A DNA stretch of 52,972 nucleotides from Caryophanales bacterium UBA7581. Its GTDB lineage: Bacteria > Bacillota_I > Bacilli_A > RFN20 > CAG-826. Below the pieces are notes generated by a model, which saw only the letters and a program-made list of their open reading frames with translations, searched no databases and had not been told where the DNA came from. The translations under genes and the position numbers were made by a program. The DNA lies in the NCBI GenBank assembly GCA_002477825.1, contig DLKT01000025.1:1-52972 (forward strand), read 5' to 3'. This document shows, piece by piece, positions 1 through 8,263 of the stretch (within the stretch, counting starts at the first letter, position 1; every line of letters begins with the position of its first letter).

Positions 1-29
1 ATTTAGTTTGTCAGTTGGGGAGAAAGTAT

Positions 30-67
30 AGGGGGAAAGGCTACACACGAGTTTCCCTCTGTTTTTA
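30..67 (+). terminator. Rho-independent terminator of the gene upstream of the window
   Basis: An A/G-rich arm at 30-38 can pair with a TTTCCCTCT arm at 52-60 (nine pairs, one G-U), followed by GTTTTTA. It probably ends a gene lying left of the window. Confidence 0.5.
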
Positions 68-96
68 TTGAAAGGGATAAAAAACTATGATAAAAT
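68..96 (+). promoter_or_regulatory. Sigma-A-type promoter
   Basis: TTGAAA at 68-73, a 17-base spacer, then TAAAAT at 91-96. It lies about 30 bases before the start codon at 128 and directly after a terminator, so it should drive the two small genes that follow. Confidence 0.65.
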
Positions 97-127
97 AAAA
101 TGAAATCAAAAAGGAGTCGATTGATTT

Positions 128-436
128 ATGAAAGCAAAGAAAAGTGTAAAAGAATTAGTATGGTATATTATCGCAGGCCTTCTTTGGCTCTTCGGTTTAA
201 GTCTTATGGTGACAAGCATTGTGGGCGAATATTTACCTGGTTTAGAAAAAAATAATCCAATTTTAAAAGCCGAAGAAACTTTAATTGGTTGGAGTAAATT
301 AGGCTTTATGAGTTGGGGAATGATTTTCTTAGCTATTGGCGCAATTACCTTTGTTAGTGTTTTACTTTATTACGCAAAGAAAACCGACATTGAAAGAGAT
401 AGAGCTCTAAAACGCGCTCAACGTTTAGGTGAATAA
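128..436 (+). CDS. Small two-helix membrane protein, unknown function
   Basis: This is a 102-residue protein I do not recognise. Two hydrophobic helices are visible, about residues 11-33 and 57-80, separated by a roughly 25-residue loop holding a YLPG turn. The N-terminus is Lys-rich and the C-terminal tail is highly charged (KKTDIERDRALKRAQ), so both ends are probably cytoplasmic. AAGGAG at 111-116 precedes the ATG. It has its own promoter and probably shares a transcript with the 66-residue gene downstream. Function is unknown. Confidence 0.7.
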   Translation: MKAKKSVKELVWYIIAGLLWLFGLSLMVTSIVGEYLPGLEKNNPILKAEETLIGWSKLGFMSWGMIFLAIGAITFVSVLLYYAKKTDIERDRALKRAQRLGE

Positions 437-474
437 TTCAATTCGTTAGTCGTCTTGAAAGAGGTGAATGGTTC

Positions 475-675
475 ATGGAAAAGGAAAGATATCAAATAAC
501 TTTTCATTTTAAAGATCAAAATTCACTTTATAATGAATCCATGAATGCAATTCGTGAGTTCATTTCTTCAGAAGTGAATATTCCAGAAGATCAAATTGAC
601 ATGATGTTAACTGTTCCACATGATGTTCAAGTGGAATGCAAACGCATTAATCGTCATAACGAAGAAAAAAATTAA
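475..675 (+). CDS. Small soluble hypothetical protein
   Basis: A 66-residue acidic soluble protein with a good GAGGTGA ribosome binding site just before the ATG. It has no signal peptide or membrane helix. The N-terminal half looks like a beta strand followed by a helix (ITFHFKDQNSLYNESMNAIR) and the C-terminus is charged. It follows the small membrane protein by 38 bases and is closed by a terminator that begins at its stop codon. I recognise no family. Confidence 0.7.
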   Translation: MEKERYQITFHFKDQNSLYNESMNAIREFISSEVNIPEDQIDMMLTVPHDVQVECKRINRHNEEKN

Positions 676-697
676 GGCATTTAATGCCTTTTTTCGT
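674..697 (+). terminator. Rho-independent terminator
   Basis: A perfect 7-bp stem AAGGCAT/ATGCCTT with a 3-base loop, followed by a T-rich run. It overlaps the stop codon of the 66-residue gene. Confidence 0.85.
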
Positions 698-714
698 TTT
701 AAGGAGAAAAAAGA

Positions 715-1308
715 ATGAGCGAAATCGACTTATTTTTTGCCAAATTAGCTAATCAGTTAAGAGAGAGTTGGGGCTCTTTTTTCACACCCATTTTTAAGGT
801 TTATACCTTCTTAGGAAATAGTGGCTGGTTCTTCATTTTATTTGCCTTTATTCTATTGTGGTTTAAAAAGACAAGAATTCTTTCGTTAACTCTTCTTTTA
901 GGAATGCTTTTCGGTTTCCTTCTTACCAACATGCTATTAAAAAATATTGTTGCAAGAGATCGACCTTTTATGGATGAATCTTCGGTTTATTATCAATATT
1001 GGATATTGGCAGGATCATTAAAAGAAAGTGGCTATTCTTTACCATCCGGGCATTCAACTGTTTCTATGGTATTTGGAAGCATCATGTTGATTTTCTTTAA
1101 AAAGAAATATTCTTGGTTATTCTTATTTGTGCCACTACTGATGGGATTTACTCGCATTTATTTTATGGTCCATTATTTCTCAGACGTTTTATTAGGGTGG
1201 ACTGTGGGCGCAATTTCTGGTGTATCCGCTTATTTCATTATAAAAGAATTAATAAAAAGAGAAAGAGCTCGAAAATTCTTCTTTTTAGAAAAAAAAGAAA
1301 ATGCATAA
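715..1308 (+). CDS. PAP2-family membrane phosphatase
   Basis: A type 2 phosphatidic acid phosphatase family protein of 197 residues, a typical length for bacterial members that remove phosphate from lipid phosphates such as undecaprenyl-pyrophosphate or phosphatidylglycerophosphate. All three catalytic motifs are visible: KNIVARDRP (K-x6-RP, near residues 79-87), LPSGHS (PSGH, near 108) and TRIYFMVHYFSD (R-x5-H-x3-D, near 145). The rest is about five or six membrane helices, with the active site expected on the outer face. AAGGAG precedes the ATG. The exact substrate cannot be told from sequence. Confidence 0.9.
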   Translation: MSEIDLFFAKLANQLRESWGSFFTPIFKVYTFLGNSGWFFILFAFILLWFKKTRILSLTLLLGMLFGFLLTNMLLKNIVARDRPFMDESSVYYQYWILAGSLKESGYSLPSGHSTVSMVFGSIMLIFFKKKYSWLFLFVPLLMGFTRIYFMVHYFSDVLLGWTVGAISGVSAYFIIKELIKRERARKFFFLEKKENA

Positions 1309-1313
1309 AAAAA

Positions 1314-1335
1314 GACAACAAATGTTGCCTTTTCA
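1314..1335 (+). terminator. Weak terminator between convergent genes
   Basis: CAACA/TGTTG arms with a 2-base loop, followed by CCTTTTC on the plus strand. On the minus strand the hairpin is followed by T-rich sequence, so it may serve both genes. The stem is short. Confidence 0.4.
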
Positions 1336-1353
1336 TAATCGTTGTATTAGCTG

Positions 1354-1953
1354 TTACTTTAAATTGTATTTATATTGAAAAGTATTATTATGATTTTTAC
1401 TTTCATTTTCAATAAAGAGTTTAAAGTCATAAGTGTTCTTTGTAGAGTTAAGCTCGTAGCGGATTTCTAGTGACCACACAGCATCTTCTTTTAGGCATCC
1501 ATCTTCAGCTAATGTAGTGTCCGTCACATAATAGAATTTATATAGTGGAGATGGATTATCATCATAATAAGCGGATACATCATTTTTTACACTGATGTAG
1601 TAGTAAGTGACATCTGATCCATATTTATAGGATGTGGAAGTTCCAAAGGCCTTATCATAATGAGATTTAAAATAATTAAGATATGTCGTGGCGTTTGTGT
1701 TAAGAACTTCTTGATTAGGACATGATTGACTAAAGGAATAGCCGTCATTAAACCAGTAAACATCTGAATTGACATCCCCTTCTAAACCTGTAGGAGCAGG
1801 TAAGGATGATAAGCCAACTTTATTTAGTTCTTCTTCATTAAACCAAGCGGTTCTATCATGTTGAGGTAAAGTGGAAACATATTCATATTCTCCGCATGAA
1901 ATAAGAGAAGAACAACTAAAAAGTAAACATAATGCTAAAAGACTTTTTTTCAT
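1354..1953 (-). CDS. Secreted lipoprotein, unknown function
   Basis: The start was placed at 1953 rather than further upstream because GAGGG lies a few bases before this ATG and the protein then begins with a classical lipoprotein signal: MKK, a hydrophobic core and a lipobox ending LISCG, with the lipidated Cys near residue 20. The mature part of about 180 residues is Tyr-, Ser- and Asn-rich with no recognised domain. It is monocistronic and convergent with the PAP2 gene. It belongs with the other small orphan lipoproteins of this window (23-26 kb) in style but shows no obvious sequence identity to them. Confidence 0.75.
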   Translation of the reverse strand: MKKSLLALCLLFSCSSLISCGEYEYVSTLPQHDRTAWFNEEELNKVGLSSLPAPTGLEGDVNSDVYWFNDGYSFSQSCPNQEVLNTNATTYLNYFKSHYDKAFGTSTSYKYGSDVTYYYISVKNDVSAYYDDNPSPLYKFYYVTDTTLAEDGCLKEDAVWSLEIRYELNSTKNTYDFKLFIENESKNHNNTFQYKYNLK

Positions 1954-2014
1954 AAAAGTACCCTCTTTCCGAGAAAAATTATAACACATTTAATGAAGTA
2001 TAGAATAGATTTTT

Positions 2015-2047
2015 ATAATAAAAAAGTCTAGTTTTACTAACTAGACT
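2015..2047 (-). terminator. Terminator of tRNA-Ser(GGA)
   Basis: Perfect 9-bp arms AGTCTAGTT (2025-2033) and AACTAGACT (2039-2047), with a run of T on the minus strand immediately after. Confidence 0.85.
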
Positions 2048-2059
2048 CAATGAACTTCA

Positions 2060-2150
2060 TGGCGGAGAATTAGGGATTTGAACCCTAGCGCCCTGTTACA
2101 AGCCTACGAGCTTTCCAAGCCCGCCCCTTCAACCACTTGGGTAATTCTCC
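2060..2150 (-). tRNA. tRNA-Ser (anticodon GGA)
   Basis: Class II tRNA of 91 nt with a long variable arm. The acceptor stem is GGAGAAT/ATTCTCC, the discriminator is G and the CCA is encoded. The anticodon stem is CGGGC/GCTCG with loop TTGGAAA, giving anticodon GGA. The T-arm has the GGTTCAAATCC core. Confidence 0.95.
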
Positions 2151-2164
2151 GTGTTGCGTTAATT

Positions 2165-2193
2165 ATTATATCAAGAATATTGACTAATGTCAC
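2165..2193 (-). promoter_or_regulatory. Promoter of tRNA-Ser(GGA)
   Basis: On the minus strand GTGACA (2188-2193) and TATAAT (2165-2170) are separated by 17 bases, with the tRNA 5' end about 15 bases beyond the -10 box. Confidence 0.7.
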
Positions 2194-2298
2194 TAAAAAA
2201 AGAAAAAAAATTAAATTATTGTGAAGTCACGAGGTTCCCCCCCAAGAACAACCATCTAAATTATATAAATAATGATATGGAAAGTTTTATCTTTTCGA

Positions 2299-2327
2299 TT
2301 TTTATCTTGTTCATAAAATGCTATAAT
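2299..2327 (+). promoter_or_regulatory. Extended -10 promoter of the RluA gene
   Basis: TGCTATAAT (TG at 2319, TATAAT at 2322-2327) is an extended -10 element. The -35 region is poor (TTTTTA). It lies 26 bases before the ATG at 2354. Confidence 0.55.
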
Positions 2328-2353
2328 AGTGTTCGTGAATAAGGAGGGTGCCT

Positions 2354-3331
2354 ATGAAAGAGATTATCATTACAAAAGAAAATGCTGGTCAACGCGTAGA
2401 TAAATTTGTAAGAAAATATCTTAATGACGCGCCCTTAAGTTTACTTTACAAAACATTTCGTAAAAAGGATATTAAAGTGAATGGCCATTGGGTAGATATC
2501 CAATACATTCTAAAAGAAAATGATTGCTTAAGAATTTATTTAAGCGACGCAATCATTGAAGAGTATTCTCATCCTAAAGTAATTGAAAAACTTCCTTTTC
2601 CTCATCAGATTATCTATGAAGATGAAAACATTTTGGCGGTTTTAAAACCATCCGGTCTTTTAGTGCATGGTGATGAAAGTGAAAAAAGAATCACTTTAAC
2701 GAATCAAGTTTTATCTTATTTAATGCAAAAGGGAGAATATGATCCTTCTAAGCAACATGGCTTTATTCCCGCGCCTGCCCATCGTCTTGACCGCAATACT
2801 TCAGGCATTGTTTTGTTTGGAAAGAATTTACCTACTTTACAATCGCTTTTAGATCTTTTTAAATCAAAAGAACAAATCACGAAAACGTATTTAGCTTTAG
2901 TGGCTGGAAGGGTGAATAAAGATGGAGAAATCAATGCACCTTTATTAAAGGATGAAAAAGAAGGAAAAGTTCGTATAGGCAGTGTAAAAGAAGGCGCTAA
3001 AGAAGCGCATACGAAATACTATGTAAAACAAAAGTTGAATGATTATACCTTACTTGAAGTCGAAATATTAACAGGAAGAACCCATCAAATTCGGGTACAT
3101 ATGGCTTTTCTTGGTCATCCAGTAGCGGGTGATCCTAAGTATGGTAATTTCATCAAAAATCGTGAATTTAAAGAGAAATTCCATTATGATTCTCAATTCT
3201 TGCATGCATATAGCATTACTTTTCATAAAGTAGAAGGACCACTATCGTATTTATCAAATAAAACGTTAGTAGCGCCTTTATTAGAAAAGGAAGAAAGGAT
3301 TCTAAAACAACTTTCTTTATATGAAAAATAA
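2354..3331 (+). CDS. RluA-family 23S rRNA pseudouridine synthase (RluC/RluD type)
   Basis: Converts specific uridines in large-subunit rRNA to pseudouridine. It has an N-terminal S4-like RNA-binding domain (about residues 1-80) and then the RluA catalytic domain. The signature AHRLDRNTSG (near residue 143) carries the catalytic Asp, and RTHQIRVHMAFLGHPVAGD lies near 240. Length is normal for RluC/RluD. The ATG at 2354 was chosen because AAGGAGG at 2341-2347 sits at the right distance, whereas the in-frame GTG at 2348 touches the ribosome binding site. Which rRNA position is modified cannot be told. Confidence 0.9.
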   Translation: MKEIIITKENAGQRVDKFVRKYLNDAPLSLLYKTFRKKDIKVNGHWVDIQYILKENDCLRIYLSDAIIEEYSHPKVIEKLPFPHQIIYEDENILAVLKPSGLLVHGDESEKRITLTNQVLSYLMQKGEYDPSKQHGFIPAPAHRLDRNTSGIVLFGKNLPTLQSLLDLFKSKEQITKTYLALVAGRVNKDGEINAPLLKDEKEGKVRIGSVKEGAKEAHTKYYVKQKLNDYTLLEVEILTGRTHQIRVHMAFLGHPVAGDPKYGNFIKNREFKEKFHYDSQFLHAYSITFHKVEGPLSYLSNKTLVAPLLEKEERILKQLSLYEK

Positions 3332-3397
3332 TGTATAACTATCATTCTCAAGAAGAGAAAAATCATGTAGAATAATAAAGAACAAGGAGGCTTTTAT

Positions 3398-5098
3398 ATG
3401 AGAGTAGAAACAGAGTATGAACGTTGGTTATCTTCTAAAAAAGTTTCAGAGGAAGATAAAAAAACCCTTCGCTCAATGACATTAGAAGAAAGAGATGATG
3501 CTTTCTTCAAAGATATTGAATTTGGTACAGCGGGTATGCGGGGCATTTTAGGACCTGGAACCAACCGTATGAATGCTTTTACCGTAAGAAAAGCAACGGT
3601 AGCGTTTGCTAAATATTTAATAGAAAAATACCCAGATATTCAAACGCGTGGTGTTGTTATCGCTCATGATAATCGCCATTTTTCTAGAGAGTTTACTTTA
3701 GAAGCTTCTGAAGTTTTAAATCTTTCAGGTATTCGTACCTATATATTTGATAGTTTACGTCCTACCCCAGAACTTTCCTTTGCCGTACGTAAATTACATG
3801 CCTGTGGTGGAATTGTTATCACCGCAAGCCATAATCCACGTGAATATAACGGCTACAAAGTTTATGATGAAAATGGTTGTCAATTAGTTCCTTCTAAAAT
3901 TCAACGTTTATTAGATATCTTAGCGGAATTACCGAATGAATTAGATGTAGAAGTGAAGAAGGCCAAAGATAAAGAAGAGACCATTGTTTTACCAAAGTCT
4001 ATGGACGATGACTACGTTGAAGCGGTTTTATCAATTCGCTTGAATCCCGATTTAGATAAGACAAACTATCGTATTGTTTATACCCCACAACATGGTACAA
4101 GCTATATGAACGCAATGCGCATCTTTAAAGAAGCAGGTTATGAAATTATTCCGGTCGAAGATCAATGTACACCAGACCCTGATTTCTCTCATACTTTATC
4201 TCCTAACCCAGAAGAAAAGAAAGCTTATGTAGAAGCCATTGAAATTGCCGAAAGAGAACATGCGGATTTAATCTTAATGACCGACCCAGATGCGGACCGT
4301 GTGGGTGTAGCTTATCGTTCTTCTAAAGGTACATATGAGTACTTAAATGGAAATGAATCAGGCGCAATGTTGATGGATTATATTTTTGAACAAAGAAAAG
4401 AAAAAGGTTTATTAGCGAAAGATGGCATTATGTTTAATACCATCGTTACTTCTTCTTTTGGTACGGAAATCGCACATTATTATGGTGTGAAAGTAGAGTC
4501 CTTATTAACCGGATTTAAATTCATTGGTGATAAAGTCGCTGAATATGAAGAAAATGGAAAAGGCACCTATGAATTTGGTTATGAAGAAAGTTATGGCTGC
4601 TTAATTGCTCCATTTGTTCGTGATAAAGATGGTTTACAAGCCCTCTTGATGTTAGCGGAAATGGGCGTTTATTATCGTAATAAAGGCATGGCTTTAGACG
4701 AAGCTTTAGACGCTTGCTATAAAAAAGTTGGTCATTACCATAAAGATGTTCAATATTCCAAATTCTTTAAGGGTGAAAGTGGCGCTCGCGACATGAAAAA
4801 CTTAATGAAAACATTAAGAATTCTTCCTCTTCAAGAAATCGCTGGACATAAGATTATCCGTACAGAAGACTATTTAAAGAGCGAAGCTTTTGAAAATGGA
4901 AGAAGTACACCTATTCTTTTACCGAAGTCCGATGTCATTAAATTAATCTTAGATAATGGTTCTTCTATCGCCGTTCGTCCTAGCGGAACTGAGCCAAAAT
5001 GCAAATTTTATATCAATGCCGTAAGTACATCAAAAGACGATATTGATGAATTGCCAGAAAAGCTATATCAAGATTTTGCTAAAGCTTTACATTTATAA
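3398..5098 (+). CDS. pgcA: Phosphoglucomutase/phosphomannomutase (PgcA-type)
   Basis: Alpha-D-phosphohexomutase, 566 residues, interconverting glucose-1-phosphate and glucose-6-phosphate for UDP-glucose, glycolipid and envelope polysaccharide synthesis. Four domains are marked by the catalytic phosphoserine loop TASHNPREYNGYK (near residue 143), the Mg-binding DPDADRVGVA (near 300), the sugar-binding GYEESYG (near 405) and the phosphate-binding RPSGTEPKCK near the C-terminus. The length matches B. subtilis PgcA. AAGGAGG precedes the ATG. It is the last gene before a strong bidirectional terminator. Confidence 0.92.
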   Translation: MRVETEYERWLSSKKVSEEDKKTLRSMTLEERDDAFFKDIEFGTAGMRGILGPGTNRMNAFTVRKATVAFAKYLIEKYPDIQTRGVVIAHDNRHFSREFTLEASEVLNLSGIRTYIFDSLRPTPELSFAVRKLHACGGIVITASHNPREYNGYKVYDENGCQLVPSKIQRLLDILAELPNELDVEVKKAKDKEETIVLPKSMDDDYVEAVLSIRLNPDLDKTNYRIVYTPQHGTSYMNAMRIFKEAGYEIIPVEDQCTPDPDFSHTLSPNPEEKKAYVEAIEIAEREHADLILMTDPDADRVGVAYRSSKGTYEYLNGNESGAMLMDYIFEQRKEKGLLAKDGIMFNTIVTSSFGTEIAHYYGVKVESLLTGFKFIGDKVAEYEENGKGTYEFGYEESYGCLIAPFVRDKDGLQALLMLAEMGVYYRNKGMALDEALDACYKKVGHYHKDVQYSKFFKGESGARDMKNLMKTLRILPLQEIAGHKIIRTEDYLKSEAFENGRSTPILLPKSDVIKLILDNGSSIAVRPSGTEPKCKFYINAVSTSKDDIDELPEKLYQDFAKALHL

Positions 5099-5107
5099 AA
5101 TAAAAAA

Positions 5108-5147
5108 ATACATCTTCTTACTTATAGGGTAGGAAGATGTTTTTTTC
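5108..5147. terminator. Bidirectional terminator
   Basis: ACATCTTC (5110-5117) pairs with GAAGATGT (5133-5140), with a T run on the plus side and an A run giving T on the minus side. It separates the convergent pgcA and HAD genes. Confidence 0.85.
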
Positions 5148-5960
5148 TTACTTTGATTTTAGAATTTTTGAAATTGCGTAATATACGCCATCATGATTAT
5201 TATCATATTCACTAATGACATGTGCATATTTTTTGATGTGTTCATCGCCGTTAATCATCGCAATAGCGTGACCTGCTAAAGAGAGCATTTCAATATCATT
5301 GGAGGCGTCTCCGATAGCGATAATGTGGTCATGAGGAATATGATAATGGTCAGCTATATAAGCTAAACCAGCGGCTTTCGATATATTTTCATAATAGATT
5401 TCACTAAATAAAGAATAATATCCGTTCCAAAAGCGAACTTTTAAATGCGGATGTTTGGTTACTGCTTTAATAATATAAGGATCCGCTTCTTTACTTGTTG
5501 ATTCAATAATCATCGTCATTGGATCTTCATTTAAAGATTCCGTAAAATCACCATAATGAACGGTCATTCCATCATGCCAAAAGAATTTAGAAAGGACTTC
5601 ATCTTCTTTTAATAACCAAATTTCTTCATTGGTTTCACACATAATATTGGCGATATATTTGGGATCAATTTCATGATAAATTTTCTTAATGACTTCATGA
5701 GGAAAAGCGAAGATTTGATCTTCAAAACTTTCATCATGAGGACTAGTAATATAAGCGCCATTATAGCAAATGATAGGGGAGTGAAGGTTTAATTGGTCAT
5801 AATATCTTTTAATCGCACGAATGGGACGACCAGAAGAAATGACAATAATATGTCCTTCTTTTTCTAGTTCTTTTAGATAATCGCTAGTTTTTTTTGAGAT
5901 TTCGCCTTCAGAATTTAATAAGGTTCCATCCATATCAAGAGCAATTAAGTAACGTTCCAT
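5148..5960 (-). CDS. Cof-type HAD-IIB sugar-phosphate phosphatase
   Basis: Haloacid dehalogenase superfamily, subclass IIB (Cof/YkrA group), 270 residues. Motif I is DMDGTLLNSEG (nucleophile Asp near residue 9), motif II is SSGRP, and motif IV is IAIGDASNDIEML with the Mg-binding Asp residues. The C2B cap lies between about residues 85 and 190. These enzymes dephosphorylate sugar phosphates or flavin/PLP-type phosphates, but substrate is not predictable here. It lies downstream of trpS on the same strand, separated by a modest hairpin. Confidence 0.88.
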   Translation of the reverse strand: MERYLIALDMDGTLLNSEGEISKKTSDYLKELEKEGHIIVISSGRPIRAIKRYYDQLNLHSPIICYNGAYITSPHDESFEDQIFAFPHEVIKKIYHEIDPKYIANIMCETNEEIWLLKEDEVLSKFFWHDGMTVHYGDFTESLNEDPMTMIIESTSKEADPYIIKAVTKHPHLKVRFWNGYYSLFSEIYYENISKAAGLAYIADHYHIPHDHIIAIGDASNDIEMLSLAGHAIAMINGDEHIKKYAHVISEYDNNHDGVYYAISKILKSK

Positions 5961-5982
5961 ATTTTTCTCCTTTCATAAAGAA

Positions 5983-6003
5983 ACCAAGCATTTGCTTGGT
6001 CTT
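5983..6003 (-). terminator. Terminator-like hairpin after trpS
   Basis: Perfect 8-bp arms ACCAAGCA/TGCTTGGT around a 2-base loop. The minus-strand tail is TTCTTT, a modest T run, so termination may be partial and allow expression of the HAD gene. Confidence 0.55.
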
Positions 6004-6014
6004 TTAACAACTAT

Positions 6015-7004
6015 TTATTTATCAAATCCGTATAAACCAACGGCTTTCTGTACACGTTTTAGCGTTTCGTTAGCGACTTTAGAAGCGGCTTGAGCGCCAT
6101 CAGATAAAATTTCATCTAATTTACCAGAATCAATGATTTCGTGATATTTTTGTTGGAAAGCGCCAATTTCTTCACAAACCACATCAGCAACGGCTTTTTT
6201 AAAGGTTCCATATTGCGCTCCAACAAATTCTTGCTCAGCTTCTTCAATACTGATTTCTTTTAAAGAAGCATAAATCATTAATAGGTTAGAAATACCAGGT
6301 TTATTTTCTTTATCGTATTTGACTTCAGAACCGGAATCAGTAACTGCGGACATAATCTTTTTACGAATGACTTTTAAATCATCTAATAAGAAGACATCGC
6401 CTTTCGGATCTGATTTCGACATCTTTTTCGTTGGGTCGGATAAAGACATAATTCTTGCTCCCGTCTTTGGTACACAAGCTTTTGGCATTTTTAAAATATC
6501 ACCATAACGATGGTTAAAGCGTTTCACTAAATTACGGGTTAATTCCACGTGTTGCACTTGATCTTCACCCACAGGTACCATCGTTGCGTCATAGAGTAAA
6601 ATATCACAAGCCATTAAAACAGGGTAGGCAAATAAGCCCATTCCGATAGCTTCTTGTTTTAATTTAGAACTTTTTTCTTTGAATTGTGTCATCCTAGATA
6701 ATTCACCCATATACAAGAAGTTTTGCATAATAGAGTTAAGTTCAGAGTGAGCAGAGACATGACTTTGTAAGAAAATATGCGCTTTCTTTGGATCTAATCC
6801 AGAAGCAATATAGAAAGCTGCAATATCACGGGAATTTTGCCACAAATCTTGAGGATCAATCGGTAGGGTAAGTGCATGTAAATCCGCGATAAAGATAAAA
6901 GTTTCGCCCTCTTCTTGATATTCTTTAAAATGTTTTAAGGCACCAATATAATTACCGAGTGTAAGGTGTCCTGTTGGCTTAATTCCACTTAAAATTCTTT
7001 CCAT
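6015..7004 (-). CDS. trpS: Tryptophanyl-tRNA synthetase
   Basis: Class I aminoacyl-tRNA synthetase charging tRNA-Trp. The ATP-binding HIGH-like motif is PTGHLTLGNYIGA (near residue 9) and the KMSKS loop is KKMSKSDPKGD (near residue 193). With the start at 7004 the protein is 329 residues, the normal bacterial length. The open frame runs 22 codons further upstream, but a good sigma-A promoter (7042-7070) lies inside that stretch and GAGAGG precedes the 7004 ATG by nine bases. I see no T-box leader. Confidence 0.93.
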   Translation of the reverse strand: MERILSGIKPTGHLTLGNYIGALKHFKEYQEEGETFIFIADLHALTLPIDPQDLWQNSRDIAAFYIASGLDPKKAHIFLQSHVSAHSELNSIMQNFLYMGELSRMTQFKEKSSKLKQEAIGMGLFAYPVLMACDILLYDATMVPVGEDQVQHVELTRNLVKRFNHRYGDILKMPKACVPKTGARIMSLSDPTKKMSKSDPKGDVFLLDDLKVIRKKIMSAVTDSGSEVKYDKENKPGISNLLMIYASLKEISIEEAEQEFVGAQYGTFKKAVADVVCEEIGAFQQKYHEIIDSGKLDEILSDGAQAASKVANETLKRVQKAVGLYGFDK

Positions 7005-7041
7005 TTCAATCATCCTCTCAATTTCATTTAAGTCTTTTTCA

Positions 7042-7070
7042 ATGATATAACGAATAAGCTTTTTTGTCAA
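7042..7070 (-). promoter_or_regulatory. Sigma-A promoter of trpS
   Basis: Minus-strand TTGACA (7065-7070), 17-base spacer, TATCAT (7042-7047). It puts the transcript start near 7035, which excludes the longer trpS reading frame. Confidence 0.75.
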
Positions 7071-7091
7071 ATCAACTTCGCCCTATTTTCC

Positions 7092-7120
7092 TTGCAAAAA
7101 TGATGCAATTTCGCTATGAT
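7092..7120 (+). promoter_or_regulatory. Sigma-A promoter of spx
   Basis: TTGCAA (7092-7097), 17-base spacer, TATGAT (7115-7120), 32 bases before the spx ATG and divergent from the trpS promoter. Confidence 0.75.
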
Positions 7121-7152
7121 TAAAGAGCCAAAAGAAGAGGAGGAATTTGCTT

Positions 7153-7599
7153 ATGATTCGTATTTATACATCGCCAAGTTGTTCATCTTGTCGCAAAGTG
7201 AAAAAATGGTTTGAAGATCAAAAGATTCCTTTTGAAGAAAGGAATATCTTCTCATCTACTCTAAATGATAATGAATTGATGGATATCCTTGCTAAATCGG
7301 AAAATGGTACGGAAGACATCATTTCACCTCGTTCGAAAATCGTAAAGGAATCCAATGTCGATTTTGACGATATGAAGATTAGTGAAGTGGTTTCTTTTAT
7401 TAAAAAAAATCCTTCGATTTTAAAGCGACCGATTATGGTCGATGATCGAAGAATTCAAGTAGGATATAACGAAGAAGAAATTCGTAGTTTTATACCTCCC
7501 GAAGCCCGTGAGATTGCGCGTCTTTCTTGTGGAAGAGGCGTTTGTCCTTTATATGATCAATGCGATCATGCAAAGGATCAATTAGAAGAGAATAAATAA
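7153..7599 (+). CDS. spx: Spx/ArsC-family RNA-polymerase-binding regulator with cysteine-rich C-terminus
   Basis: Spx binds the RNA polymerase alpha C-terminal domain and redirects transcription under thiol stress; it does not bind DNA alone. The redox switch CSSC is at residues 9-12, and the family RPIMVDDRRIQVGYNEEEIRSF block is recognisable near 97-118. The ATG at 7153 fits AGGAGG at 7137-7142 better than the in-frame TTG at 7147. At 148 residues it is longer than typical Spx (about 131). The extra tail holds three Cys and a His (CGRGVCPLYDQCDH), which is unusual. The neighbouring CYTH and nadK genes mirror the B. subtilis spx-yjbK-nadK region. Confidence 0.85.
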   Translation: MIRIYTSPSCSSCRKVKKWFEDQKIPFEERNIFSSTLNDNELMDILAKSENGTEDIISPRSKIVKESNVDFDDMKISEVVSFIKKNPSILKRPIMVDDRRIQVGYNEEEIRSFIPPEAREIARLSCGRGVCPLYDQCDHAKDQLEENK

Positions 7600-7600
7600 A

Positions 7601-7630
7601 AAAAATAGAAGTTTGCGCTTCTATTTTTTT
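7601..7630. terminator. Bidirectional terminator between spx and CYTH gene
   Basis: AAATAGAAG (7603-7611) pairs with CTTCTATTT (7618-7626), with T runs on both strands. Confidence 0.85.
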
Positions 7631-8196
7631 AATGCATTCATTGCTCTTGCTTGTTTGCTATTCGTATTAATGACATAAGGAACTTTAGCAAGCTTACAAA
7701 CTTCTTCTAAAGATTCTTGAGCATTTTGAATGGAAGTGTGTTCCATTTCTAATTCGTAGTCAACAATTCCGCTATAAGTGTTTTCATCTAAAGATAATAG
7801 ACCTTCATTATAAGGAATTTCAATACGAACGGTAGAAAGTGAAGTTAAGATACGTAAATCACTTACTTTAATACCAAGAAGTTCTAAGAAGTTTTTAATA
7901 TCGCCTTCTGGGAAAGCATCATTTTTAGCGAAGTTTTCATATTCACGCCAGGTAATGGTTTGGCTTTTTTCTAATAAACCTTCGCTTAAAGGTGTTTTTA
8001 AAGTTAGGACGAAATCATCTTTTTCACGAATTCTTAACGCGCATCCTAAACGGCGTAAGACTTGAGATTCAGAGTCGATGTAGTGGTTAGTTTGTTTAAT
8101 TCTTTTGTACTTATCTCCATGTAAAGCATCGATGACTTTTTCAAATTCGTCTTTATTTAATAAAACTTTTGATTCAATTTCAATTGCAGTTGACAT
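7621..8196 (-). CDS. CYTH-domain triphosphate hydrolase-like protein (YjbK type)
   Basis: CYTH superfamily (adenylate cyclase CyaB/thiamine triphosphatase fold), a beta-tunnel that binds triphosphates through acidic and basic residues. The diagnostic ExExK is EIESK at residues 6-10, followed by alternating charged strands (RRLGCALRIREKDDFVLTLK). It has 191 residues, as in B. subtilis YjbK, which is also found by the NAD kinase and relQ genes. In Firmicutes it is thought to be a tripolyphosphatase-like enzyme. It is divergent from nadK across a 67-base gap. Confidence 0.85.
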   Translation of the reverse strand: MSTAIEIESKVLLNKDEFEKVIDALHGDKYKRIKQTNHYIDSESQVLRRLGCALRIREKDDFVLTLKTPLSEGLLEKSQTITWREYENFAKNDAFPEGDIKNFLELLGIKVSDLRILTSLSTVRIEIPYNEGLLSLDENTYSGIVDYELEMEHTSIQNAQESLEEVCKLAKVPYVINTNSKQARAMNALKK

Positions 8197-8263
8197 GTTT
8201 TTTTCTCCTTTACGTATGAATTATGATACAATGATTATAATAGCATGAAAAGGAGATGATGTC

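Noticed and set aside
7005..7092. T-box or other leader RNA for trpS
   Set aside because: The leader after the mapped promoter is only about 30 bases, too short for a T-box, and the terminator/antiterminator pair is missing.
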